64,000 bases of DNA from positions 9,673,501 through 9,737,500 of the forward strand of contig JAZGTH010000059.1 of assembly GCA_036877525.1 (NCBI GenBank), read 5' to 3'. Made by a program: the position numbers and the translations under genes. Shown in pieces: positions 1 through 11,326 of the stretch. Below the pieces are notes generated by a model, which did not search any database, had not been told where the DNA came from, and saw nothing but the letters and a program-made list of their open reading frames with translations. Origin of the DNA: Chromobotia macracanthus (Eukaryota; Chordata; Actinopteri; Cypriniformes; Botiidae). Positions within the stretch are counted from its first letter, which is position 1, and every line of letters begins with the position of its first letter.

Positions 1-581
1 GTTTCAACAACTGATAGTGTTACATTTCTGTAACTTCTGTATTTTCAGAACAGATTGCTGTTCTCTTTCTGGTTGTTGTTGAAGCAGATGATATTAGATA
101 CTGGGAAGCGTCACACTACACTGGTGATAATGGTGTCTGTAGTTGCAGTTCTTCTGCACTTCTACAGATCTTGAAGTATTTTGATCTTGTTTTTTTTAAT
201 ATTTTATTTCGTTTTGTTTTTAGTTTCCAGCAGTCGTGCTTCTTTGTTGTAAAATAAACTTTATTCCTGTTTTTTTTGTGATGTCATTTCACATTTGGCC
301 ACCAGGAGGCAGCGCGAACAACACAGTGCATGTCCTGAACGGGTTAACCCGACAGTAAAGCGAGTCAAGTAAATACTCCAAGTAAATAATATATAAAATA
401 ACAATATATAAAATAACAATATATATTCTACAATTCAGTGTAAACTTTGTACCATTTTTTAAGGTTAACAGCTTATATATATCTGAGCTGTGAAGCGTCT
501 TAATAACAAGAAAAACGCTTAACCAACGTGTGAACTGCGAAATGTTTCTGTTATAACTGGTTAGCAAATAATGGCTCACAA
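1..581. other. Unassigned left edge, possible 3' UTR end
   Basis: No coding exon is recognisable on either strand. A canonical AATAAA lies at about 253-258 on the plus strand, followed by T-rich sequence, so this could be the 3' end of a plus-strand gene whose body lies outside the window. In the human region the neighbour on this side of FRZB is DNAJC10, but I see no DNAJC10 C-terminal residues here, so the assignment is not made. Confidence 0.25.
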
Positions 582-1785
582 ATGAATAATGACATTAAAT
601 GAATAATAACATTAAATGAATAATAACATTAAATGAATAATAACATTAAATTAATAATAACATTAAATTATAATTACTTTGAGTTGCACAGGTGCTTTAA
701 ACAATCACTTGCCATTTAGATCACATAGCCCCGCCCCGAATAACCCCATTGGTTGAATTGTGACATTTAGATGAATAATGATCATAAAATGATTATAATT
801 GACAAATGTATAATTGACATTTATTGAATATTGACATTAAATAATATTGACATTAAATTGATATATATTATTTATATATTGATTATATATTGATTCATTA
901 ATTGAATATTAATCATAAATTGAATAATTGATTCTTATATTGATTCATATATTGACTTTATATTGATTCATAACATTAATATGATTATATTGATCATTAT
1001 ATTGATCATATTTCATTAAATTGATATATTGACTATATTAAATGTTATATTGACTAATTAATTGAATATTGACATTAAATGATATTGATTCATATATTGA
1101 TTCATATATTGACTTATTTTGAGGCTATTGATTCATATATGATTCTTATATTGATTCCGTTTGATCATATATTGTCCTTATATTGACTTCCCCTTCTGAC
1201 TATTGTTCAAGATTGATTCAGATATTGATCATATATTGATCTTATATTGCCCCGAACTCACATTGATCTTATATTGAGCCTTTTTGACTGTATATAGATT
1301 CTGTATATTGATTCATATATTGATTCATATATTGATTCATATATTGATTCTGTATATTGATTCATATATTGATTCTGTATATTGATTCATATATTGATTC
1401 TGTATATTGATTCTATATATTGATTCATATATTGATTCTGTATATTGATTCATATATTGATTCTATATATTGATTCATATATTGATTCATATATTGATTC
1501 ATATATTGATTCTGTATATTGATTCATATATTGATTCATATATTGATTCATATATTGATTCTATATATTGATTCTGTATATTGATTCTGTATATTGATTC
1601 ATATATTGATTCATATATTGATTCATATATTGATTCATATTTGATTCATGTATTGATTCTTGATTATTATTATTTTATTGATTCATATATTGATTCGTAT
1701 ATTGATTTATATATTGATTCTGTATATTGATTCATATATTGATTCATATATTGATTCATATATTGATTTGGGACGGTATGTCTTG
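582..1785. repeat. AT-rich compound tandem repeat (satellite-like)
   Basis: Two related arrays adjoin. From about 583 to 676 a 17-bp unit, taataacattaaatgaa, repeats about five times. After a degenerate stretch rich in attgacattaaat, roughly 1080-1780 consists of many 12-13 bp units of the forms attgattcatat and attgattctgtat. Both arrays share a TTGA/ATAT composition and probably arose by slippage from one ancestral motif. The block contains no credible coding sequence. Confidence 0.9.
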
Positions 1786-1905
1786 ATTATTATTAGTTTA
1801 TTATATTTTTGGTTTGTCTAGTGGGCCCGCCCCATCAGGGTTGCATCGTTTATTGTTATTTTCTAGTAAATAAGGGCGACTTGTCGTGCCTTTTACGCAC
1901 TGACG

Positions 1906-2049
1906 GGTGCCCGGGTGAGGCGCGGTGCCCGGGTGAGGCGGGGTGCCCGGGTGAGGCGCGGTGCCCGGGTGAGGCGCGGTGCCCGGGTGAGGCGGGGTGC
2001 CCGGGTGAGGCGCGGTGCCCGGGTGAGGCGGGGTGCCCGGGTGAGGCGG
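1906..2049. repeat. GC-rich 18-bp minisatellite, 8 copies
   Basis: Eight head-to-tail copies of an 18-bp unit, ggtgcccgggtgaggcgc, with a final C/G variant position. The copies start at 1906, 1924, 1942, 1960, 1978, 1996, 2014 and 2032. The unit length is a multiple of three and lacks stops in several frames, so it generates artificial open frames on both strands (about 1800-2240). The composition contrasts sharply with the AT-rich array that ends about 120 bp upstream. Confidence 0.95.
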
Positions 2050-5000
2050 CTGCTGGTGCCCGGGAACTGGATCATGGGCAGTCCGTTTTCTTCTCCGGGC
2101 CGCTGCACAGGCTCTCCTCTCTGGCGTCCGCGGGTTGTAGCACCTTGTAACCACAATGTGTTTTTACGAGAGGAACAGCAGAGTTCACGGAAAACAACTA
2201 TATGCTTTTCAAAACGAACGTCATTTTGAAGCATCATAAAAATGGGTTTGGAAATTTATATTGTGATTAAAGTTTTATGCTCATTTTAATAAATATCACA
2301 CTGCAATATTTATTCCTCGTCTTGATGGAGTTGCAGTTCGTTTTGCTGCTGTTGATGGAAAGAGACTGAGGAGCTGAAGAATTACAGAAAGGGCAAAAGG
2401 TTTATGAAGCTCATGATGATTTTTCTCCATCAGATGCACTTCAGTTAAACAGACTATAAACCCAGAGGCTAATAGTGACAGAGCTTATTCATGACACGGT
2501 TAATGTCGTGACCTTCAAAGTTCATGCAAAACTACATTTCTCTAACCATTTACACACCCTCCTGTTGTAATGACTTCATCTTTCTATCCATCCATCCATC
2601 CATGCAGAATCTGGACATTGTAATGAAGTGAAGCAATAAGTTTGCGAATTAATTTGACAAAGCATACAAAAGGAAGTGACGTTGAACAGCAAGATATCGG
2701 CTCTTCTGATCTTATGACATGGCAACGAATGTTTTCAGATATTTGTACCTTGAAAAGGAATGATATGCTTGATCTTGAAAACCTGTACATTTAAATATAT
2801 TCCAGTTGTAAAATAAATATTTTATACTTGTTACAGGATGGTTTCACTGTTCTACTTTACTGTTGATAAAGACATGATATGAACATTTATGCGTGAAACC
2901 AAGGTAGACGTTTCATTTAAGGTAGACATTTTAAACTAGTTTTTTTAATACTTTATAAACTAGTTGAACTATCCCATTAGGTCACCCCGTTTTCTATTAT
3001 TTAAGCCTCCTGTTTGAAATGTAACAGTTGTTAATGACTAGGTAAATATTAGACACCCAACAGATAAAGCATCTATTTAACCAGACAATGTAAATGTGAT
3101 AACTGGCTTTGTAAACAGCCCTGCAGTACGTTTGTCCTCCATGATTGACTTTCCAGAATATCCAGAATCACCCCGCAGCTGCTTATCATTTCAGAGATCT
3201 TATCACAGGAGGTTCTTTAAATACACAGTCATCCAAACCTCACAGCAAGTTGTGCTTGAGCAATTAGTGTTGACTTTTACCCTGAGAAGAAAAAGCTGAC
3301 TTTCAGATAATGAAATAATTAGTATACAAAGCAAAGCAGCCAGTTAACCAGAAATAAGCACAAGGCCAAGTCTCACAGCTCTGAAGAACTGAAGTGTGGG
3401 AGAATCTAGGAGAAACTGCTCGGGTGAGGTAACACTAACAGTGATCTGGACACACCTGACAGCAGCTGCAGGTTCTTCTCACAGGCTTCAGGAAGCCTTC
3501 GCTTGTCTTTGGCCTCATTAAAGGGCCGGCTTGTTTTGCTGTGGCCAAGTGTTGAGGAAAGAAGCTATAAATGGAAACTGTACAGCTGTTTGCACATTCT
3601 GAAGCAGACTGCATCAGACATCTGCAACACATTTGAGCTGGATTTCTACAGTCCAGAAAACGCTCCATCATTCTCCACCTGTAAACGAGACACACAGGCC
3701 TGCATCAGCATATTCTGAACAGTAACAGTAATTGTGGCTGATTGGGTGATGCGGAGACCCTTTGATGCTCAATAAGAAGTGACAGGCATGATTAACACTG
3801 CAGTGAAGTTGTGGGCAGAATTCATGTTCATATGTAACAGCTCCAGCACATATGAAGTCAGTTCACATGAAATCTGGAGAAAACTCATCAGTTTCCTGCA
3901 GAACTGAAAGGGTGTTTAAATAATCAAATGAGACTGACAGACAGACAGACAGACAGACAGATAGATAGATAGACATTTCTCACATTTCCCATTAATGTTG
4001 ATATGGTGAAAGTTAATGACAGGCAAAGCTCTGGGGCATGTTGTGAATCCATGAAGATATTTATTCAGAGAGGAAAACTGAATCCGCATATTGCCTCACA
4101 GAAAGTGTTAAATTCATAATAAGGGTTTCTGTAGCAGCTCAGTGATGTATAAACATGACTGTTGCTGTTTGTGAACATTCTCTCCTGAGTGACTCTTGGC
4201 TTTGCTCTGCCTGTTTCATTCCCTTGCGTGTAAAACTTAATTAGCATTTCTTGGAATATCGGTTTCCCTGTTAACACATACTGAACAGAAACCTGAAGAA
4301 ACTTTAATATTTCACAAAAAATTGACAGTTGACCACAAGAGTTTACTGCTGCGCTCAGTCATTTTTTCCTCATTAAACAAAAGTTTAACACATAAAGAAA
4401 TTAATAGCACATTTAGCAAATATAAATAAAACGAAGCACAAAAGAACGGTATCATTTCAGACTAGAAAGTCTGTTGTGCCTCACAGGAAGTGGGTCGCTG
4501 GTGTGAGCGGTTTGACATGAGCAGCTGTCTCTGTATATTAAACTGGGGCAGGAGAAAAGTGTCGAAAAAATTACACGCTTGACTTTTGAGAATGACAAAA
4601 TGAATTTATAGAGATGAGTGAAATAAAAGGTTCATATCAACAATATGTTTGTCTAACATTTTTAGTTAAATGTTGAAGAATCTGGAAATATCAGCACCAT
4701 GTAATTATGACCCGTGTTTCCCTCACACATTTCACACACACACGTGTTTCTGATCAGCATTCATATTTATGAACACAGACCCTGCGGTGTGACAGGAAAT
4801 GTCTACAATGGGAAAAAGAGACTCAAAAGCACAGTCCTTCTGTCAGCAGATTTATACTGTGTGATATATGGAGGTCAGTAATTCTTTGATGAACAGAGAG
4901 GTTCTGTTGCAGAGTCCGGGGAAGTTCTCATTGTCAGCTGTTTTGAATAACACTGCCCACATCAGACATGGGAAGATCGATTTAAAAGAAGCACACAAAG

Positions 5001-6770
5001 ATGCTCTGCTTAGCTGTGTCCTTCCAACCTGTGTGTTTGCTGAGCAGACCCTGTTTCTAATGAGTGCCCTTTCTGGCCACCTGAGCCCAGGTGCCTCATA
5101 TAACGCTCACAGTACAGTACAGTTATACAGCTTGCTTTTTATTAGGCTATTTATCACATTTTGGTGAATCCTCATTTTGAAGGTTTCATTGTCAAATTAA
5201 CGCTCATTTCAAAAACTTCAATTCCCAAAGCATAAACTGAAGGCCTGGCCTACATCTGTTCTCATTGAATATCCTGTTTCACTCAGAAATGTGTCAGGTT
5301 ATGAAAGTAAAACTGGCAAACAGGGATTCAGAAGTGACCTACAAAATGTCCTGCTAATGATTTCAGCCGGTTAGAAGAAAAACACTTTTACCTCTTGTCA
5401 TTTAATGGATGAGGACACATCAGAGAGGACATCATTGCTCATATATATATCATCTAGCATTGTGTCTCTTCTCATGCATAATGGATGTTAACCAGTGGTT
5501 GATAAAGCTGAATTTGTATGGAGAAACTAGTTAGTTAATGATGCAGCCCCTCAGATCACACCAGAGGAAGCAGGAGATTTGCATTGCTGCTGTGTTGTAT
5601 GATGGCTGCCACGTCGCATAATTTCAGTGAGTTAAAATATGAGGGCAGCAGCACAGACAGAATGACGTCGCATTGAATTCACTCTGGTTGAAGTGTTTTA
5701 ACAGATCTACAGGTCTGATTAGACTGATATGAATTTGTACTGGAGTGATTTTTCCTTGCCCATATGTGTAAACTACATCCATTAAATCCAACAGCATGCG
5801 TAACATGGGTCAGCGCTCACGGGCTGAATAGTGTATAGAATACACAACACAGGGAAGTATTCGTGTTAAAACAGGAAGTTTAGGCCAATAACCTTTATCT
5901 TACATCACAGCCGCGTGAGGCATTATTTGCCTTACTGTCGCAAGAGTAAGAGGCTGATAGGAAAAGGTCTTTTAGAGGTTATTACATTTGATAAAAGATT
6001 ACAAAGGCAACTTTTAATTTAGAACGATGTTCATCATTAAATCATAAAAGAGCAAGAATGTGCATTTACTCATTAATCTAATCCATTTAGATTTCATGTT
6101 GTTTATAAAACGTTCTTATGTTACCAGGTCTGCTATTTGTGGGCACTAAATCAGCTCACTGTTGCAGGCTGGAGTTGGAATGGGGTATGTGGGGTACAGC
6201 AGAAGCTCCCAGCAGCGGGATGTTTACAAGAAGCAGCTCTGTTACTGAAGATTACTGTAGTGTTGGATCCAGTACTGAGTCACAGCACTGAGATACATGA
6301 ACAGAGCCCGTCTCTCTTTCCCAAGAGCAGGAATGCTTTCACAAAGCTGTGCAGCAGTGTGCTAGTTTTAACAAGCTCCAGGTTAGCTGTCAATCCTTCC
6401 ACACTCACACTGTGTACACAGTGGTGTAAACAGAGTCAAAAAAGATTACATTCTTTACTGAACTACAGTAACGTTCTCTTGTTTTACATGGAATTGATGG
6501 TAATTTACAAACATAACATGGGCATGCCGTCAGCTAGATGTGTTTACTAAAGGCTGTAAACAGAGTTGTAGACTTCAGTTATAGACTCAAATTGTACAGT
6601 ATGCGAAACCATTGAAAATATTTATTTGTACAAATTAAAGCAGTTTTGGTTAAATAAACACTGCATGACACTTCATATACAACCTCCTAAAAGTGACAAT
6701 TAAGATGAAGCATATATAAGCAATGTATGAGAGAACAGAACCATAGAAATATCATGTAAAATGCATGTTG
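2050..6770. other. Intergenic DNA, no gene recognised
   Basis: This is about 4.7 kb of mixed-composition sequence between the minisatellite and the frzb 3' end. Short open frames occur on both strands, the longest being 137 codons at 6137-6550. None has a recognisable domain or credible splice partners. A small ATCC run occurs near 2587-2604. Regulatory DNA for frzb could lie here but nothing marks it specifically. Confidence 0.6.
3936..3973. repeat. (GACA)n(GATA)n microsatellite
   Basis: About six GACA units followed directly by about three GATA units. It is an ordinary compound tetranucleotide repeat of the kind common in fish intergenic DNA. Confidence 0.9.
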
Positions 6771-6776
6771 TTTATT
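6771..6776 (-). terminator. Candidate frzb polyadenylation signal
   Basis: TTTATT on the plus strand reads AATAAA on the minus strand, about 510 nt downstream of the frzb stop codon. Another AATAAA lies near 6618-6623. Which is used cannot be decided from sequence alone. Confidence 0.35.
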
Positions 6777-7287
6777 GTTTTTTAATGAACGTTATTTAGA
6801 AAGCCCAACAGCTTGTTCTCATCGTCCATAGTAATGTTACTCCTCAACCTGAATGTCTCTGTGATTTCTGCTGAAGGATTCTCTGCCTCGCAGCTCTTCC
6901 ATCATTGTTCTTTTGAAGAATGTGTCATCTTCCAGCGGGGAAAATTCAGCTGCAGTTTAATGTAGCAGTGCGTCATGTCAAAACACACAGACATCTCACA
7001 CGCTCCACCTCAACGCTGGTAGAAACATTTTCCTCCTGTCACACTTGCCTCATACCTTCCCAGTTTGATCAGCAATCACTCAAGATTTTTCCCATACAAC
7101 CAAACACAGTAATGTCAAAACAATTTGTTTTTGCAAAGGCAACATTTTCTTAAGGAGAACATAACAACTATAAAACAAAAAGCAAAAACAAAAGTTAATT
7201 CTCAGCCAAAATGTAAAACAACAAAAGTACAATAGTGCAATTCTTCAGTTTTAAAACTTCTCCCTGGGGTTGTTCTTCTGAGGGCAG

Positions 7288-9636
7288 TCAGTGGCGGCTT
7301 CGTCTCGTGTTGCTCCTGCCTGCATTTGCTTGGCTCTGCTCACGTATGGTCTGGTCCCAGCGCTGACACACACAAAACATCAATTAGTTCAGACACAGAA
7401 CACACTGCGCTCTCTCCACCAACCTGCTGTCAGCAGGTTAATGCAGAGCATGTCACTCTGCTGGAGTTCACAGTGTTGCTCCCTGACGAGTATAAAATCT
7501 CATTTTCTTGCTAGACTTTATGACCACAACAGATGTGATGCCAAACATTGTTATTCTTCATTTTTTTCACTCTAGAGCATCTCTACTCTGTCAAGCATTG
7601 ATGTTAAGATAAAACAGCACAATCCCATTTTTCAGAAAAAGCAGTTTGTTAGGCTTTAAACAATAAAACAGCACACTTAACATTTGTATTGTTAAGGTAA
7701 TGGACTACACCAGTTGTTACTCTACTGGGGTTACACCTGTGTAAATGTGAGGGGAACTGATCTCACAGTCACTAATAATCAGCTTGACACAGAGTTCGTC
7801 TTACTGACCCTGAAACATATGATTAGTTCTAAGAAACATTTTCATGTTTGCAGATACCGTATGGTTTAATATTGTGATACCAGATCAATCACATTCATAC
7901 ATTTAAAGTGTGGCCTAAGTGTCACAACACATCTTGGGTCACTGTAAAAATGATGAGTTATAGAACCAAATCACTCAAGCAAGAACTGTTTGTGATTTAT
8001 AGTTCATACCTTCACCTTCCTGCCCATTTTGTCCTTCCACTTCTGTGCGACGGATCCATCAATGAGCAACAACCTGTGGGAGAAATGAACCACTTATGAG
8101 AACACAAATATAATCCACGACTATCATCTGAAAATAAGTGGGACATTACCTGGATCTTTCTTCATTCTCATAACCCATGATGATGTATTCCTCATTGGCT
8201 GTTAGTGGAGGACACGGACAGCCAGAGTTATAATAAAGAGTCACTGTGTCTCGAGGAATGTTGACCAGAGAAGATTTCAGGACGTCTTTGACCTCCACCA
8301 CAGCGCTCAGATCGTGATTACGAGTTTTGACTTCTTTCACTCTTGCTCGGATGACTGCAAAGAGATTTTCAACATCAAATGTGTGTTTAGCTTTGACCTT
8401 TTTGCAAAACGTGTTTCAATCTCACTTAATGTTTTGGAATGACAGAAAATGTGGTAGAAATACTAAGCAAACAGACTCAAAGTATTTTTTCATACGCCGC
8501 ACTGTACATGCACAATGCCACCCAGCACTTACCGTAATTGTAGTTGTTTTTCACATAAGTCTTTAGGCTGAGTTTCACAGACGTGCATTTACACTGATCT
8601 GAAAGATAAAGGAATTTAATTTAGCAGAGCTGAAGTGAATCTGTATTGTACAGTTATGGGTAAAGAAATATAAGCGTATAAGTACTGTCAGTAATAATTC
8701 AACACTGTACCGTTAACTCCTCTGCAGTTCCCATTGTGTGAATCCATGGGGAAGTCCGGGTTCCCCTCTGCAGGAGAACCAGAACTGACATGAACGTTTG
8801 ACCCTCTAAACTGAGATCTAAACGGGTCGGTCTAGATTAAACAAACATGCCTAAATAAATGTTAAGAATGATCTTACCAGGGTTACATTTTGAAGGGTCT
8901 TGATTGTAAGGATTATCTTTAGGAGAGAAATGTTCATTCTTTACTTTCATAAAATATACTGATGATGAGAAATAGTAAAATAATGATAACCACTGTAAAC
9001 AATACAATTAAATAATGAATAGCAAAGGTACCTCTGCATTAGGTACTTGCTCTGTTTAATTACACACTAATGCAAAGTGAAGCCAACAATAGCAATACTA
9101 TATAAATGTACATACTGGATACAGAAATGCGCATAACAACTGAATTCAACAACATTAATAATGCTGATAGAGAAGTAACCTGGTCCCTCAGCCTTCACTA
9201 TCGCTTCAGGTGAGATGCACACCCCTCGGTCGTACACGGGCAGCTCCTCGCAGGCCAGGCTCTCCGGCCACGAGTGGTTGTACCTCTTCATGACCGGCTC
9301 GCAGCCGCACTTGGCCCGCTCGCACACCGACTTGCACGGCTTGATCGGGTCATGCTGGAAGTCGATGGTGCATATGGGCGCATACATGGCGCACAGGAAG
9401 AACAGCAGGTCGGGGCTGCACTGGGTGCCCAGCAGCCCCTCAAACTGCTCGATGGCGAGCACGGCGTTGGCCTGAGTGCTGTGATGGAGATGGTTGGGCA
9501 TTTTGGTCATGTTCCAGGGCATGGATCTGCACATGGGGATGCGGATGGGCTCGCAGGACGCGGCCGCGGTGCCTCTGGGCATCTCCAGGACAAACGCGAT
9601 AGCCAGCACGCAAGTGAACATCTCGCAGGAAAACAT
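7288..9636 (-). CDS. frzb: frzb: secreted Frizzled-related protein 3 (7 coding exons, 320 aa)
   Basis: Secreted Wnt antagonist whose Frizzled-like cysteine-rich domain (CRD) binds Wnt ligands outside the cell. Exons, 5' to 3': 9636-9180, 8916-8878, 8767-8711, 8598-8533, 8354-8150, 8073-8010 and 7362-7288, all GT-AG and all joining in phase to 320 codons plus stop (human about 325). A signal peptide spans residues 1-26. The CRD (28-140) contains the ten canonical cysteines (28, 36, 73, 82, 89, 101, 105, 112, 129, 140) and N-glycosylation sequons at N42 and N120. The netrin-like domain starts near C187 and includes KSSLVNIPRDTV and EEYIIMGYE, ending in a basic tail. The start at 9636 has A at -3 and directly precedes the signal peptide. 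An in-frame ATG at 9657 has a poor context. Oddities: an extra C110, an extra C163 in a small exon, and Asn218 where human has Cys. Confidence 0.96.
8878..8916 (-). CDS. frzb: frzb 39-nt exon encoding a 13-residue linker insert
   Basis: A 39-nt phase-1 exon between the CRD exon and the DFPMD exon. It encodes DNPYNQDPSKCNP (residues 153-165). The acceptor (tctcctaaag) and donor (CTG|gtaaga) are good. Human FRZB, as I recall it, passes from EAIVTADG to ADFPMD with no equivalent residues. The exon is frame-neutral, so it could be constitutive in fish or alternatively spliced. Confidence 0.75.
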
Positions 9637-9991
9637 CTTCTGCGATTCTGGATGCATACAAAACAACAAAGAGCGGAGGAGCAGAAGCTATTTATGATTC
9701 AACATGGAGACTTTCCGGAGGTCTGCTCTTGTGCGTAAAAGCTCAGGTGGTCCCGCCACTCTCCAAAACTTCTTTAAACGAACGTCACCATGATGAAGTC
9801 CTGCGTCACTTCTGCGATCTTCTGCAGATCTGGTGAAGAAATAAAACGGATGAAGAAATCCTCTCATGGAAACGGTGACGCAGGGGAGGAGGCGCCGGGT
9901 TCTCCAGACGCGCGATGGGTGAAGGATCTCCAGGTCCGGCCAAACGCTTGAAGCAGGAGAAGAGGCGCAGAGGAGCGAGAGGAGGCGCTGC

Positions 9992-9998
9992 TTTATAT
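9992..9998 (-). promoter_or_regulatory. Putative TATA box of frzb
   Basis: The plus-strand tttatat reads ATATAAA on the minus strand, about 360 bp upstream of the frzb start codon and inside a locally GC-rich block (about 9200-10030). Transcription would start near 9965, giving a 5' UTR of about 330 nt. This is inferred from the motif and its spacing only. Confidence 0.4.
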
Positions 9999-10036
9999 CC
10001 TCCAGCCCACCGCCTGCATCACATTGCGCTCCAACA

Positions 10037-11326
10037 CGCCGTTATCTGCGCCAGACATGAAGCAGTTCCTCAGACAAAAGCAGCGATCACTACAGAAAGT
10101 GTTGCGGACGGAAGAAAGTGTGAATGTCATCATTAGTCTGGGGACTGACATGTAAAGGAAACGGTGTGAACACGAAATGAAGGCAGTGTGAGGACGCTCA
10201 CAGTAAATATAGTGACTACTGAAACCTCAATAGTCAAGAACATCCACAGATCTTTGTGGTGCTTCAGAGATGATCTGTAGTGGCTCTACAGACTAAGAAA
10301 AAAGGCTCTTCTCAGAACTTCTGACTGAAAGGTGCTTTGGGGAAGCCAAAACGAGTCTGTGGCATCACTGTGAAACATCCTCATTAGCACTTTTATTTTA
10401 TAAAGTGAAGTCATGTAGTACTTCACAGCTGATCAAATAAAGGGCCTTTATTTGACTGTCATTTGATTCCTATATAACAGACACTGTAATGCACCGTCAC
10501 CTGGAAAACTGTGATTCTCTCAGGAACAAAACAACAACCTGCCTGTGTCCTGTCAGAGAATGAAAGATCAAGTCAAAGCTCATATGACCTGATGTTTATT
10601 CATGTTACGGAAGATACATTTTCATTTCCAAAAACTTCAAAACATAGAAAACTGGTTAAGGGAGAGGAGGGGGGAAACGACTGATAAACATTCAATAAAT
10701 ATGTAAAGAATGTTTATTATAGCTCACAGACAATGAATACAATGAAGTGTCAATGAAAGTTAAAAAATTATACTATGCTTTATACAAACAACACTGGGTT
10801 ACTTTAATAACGTAGTTATGCACAATTCCGCCGTTTAGCTCCAAATGAGATGCTGTTATATCCATTTATTTGGCAAATGTCAAAGAAACACAAGTCCTGA
10901 AAATAAATGCAAATTCACAGGAAGTGAGATAGAAGAGAAAACACGCAGTAACCCACACAGATTAGATCTAGAACAACATCAAAATAAAAAATTACTGTTT
11001 CAAAGAGGCGTTTGTCATCTTAACAAGCATGTAAGATGATGTAGTTTATAATCCACCCTCACCCTCCCCCCAACTTCCCAACACACAATTTAATGTTTAG
11101 TCATTGCAAATTAAAACACCAACCAAAAAAATGGCCAAAAAATGATATTTAGTGTCTAGTCCCTGGGATCAAACTTAATTACTGTAAGTGGTCAATAAAC
11201 GTTTTTCTCCTTTTTCCCTCTTTATTCAGTGTCATAAAAGATTTGATCCCATTAAAGTCTCGTACTGGTAAGACAATAAAGGAATATAAGAGCTGTTGTA
11301 TCCATCCCCTCGGAGAGCAGGAGCTC
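10037..11326. other. frzb-nckap1 intergenic space including nckap1 3' UTR
   Basis: Both flanking genes are on the minus strand, so this interval contains the nckap1 3' UTR followed by frzb upstream DNA. Minus-strand AATAAA motifs occur at 11221-11226 (about 100 nt past the nckap1 stop) and at 10595-10600 (about 730 nt past it). Either could end the transcript. No additional gene is visible. Confidence 0.5.

Noticed and set aside
1801..2237. Overlapping open frames of 104-117 codons on both strands
   Set aside because: All are created by the stop-free 18-bp minisatellite at 1906-2049. None has non-repeat coding character or splice signals.
6137..6550. 137-codon plus-strand frame downstream of frzb
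   Set aside because: No recognisable domain, no low-complexity explanation, but also no promoter, splice or homology support. A chance frame is most likely.
9215..9738. Plus-strand open frames opposite frzb exon 1
   Set aside because: They are antisense shadows of a GC-rich coding exon with clear frzb homology on the minus strand.
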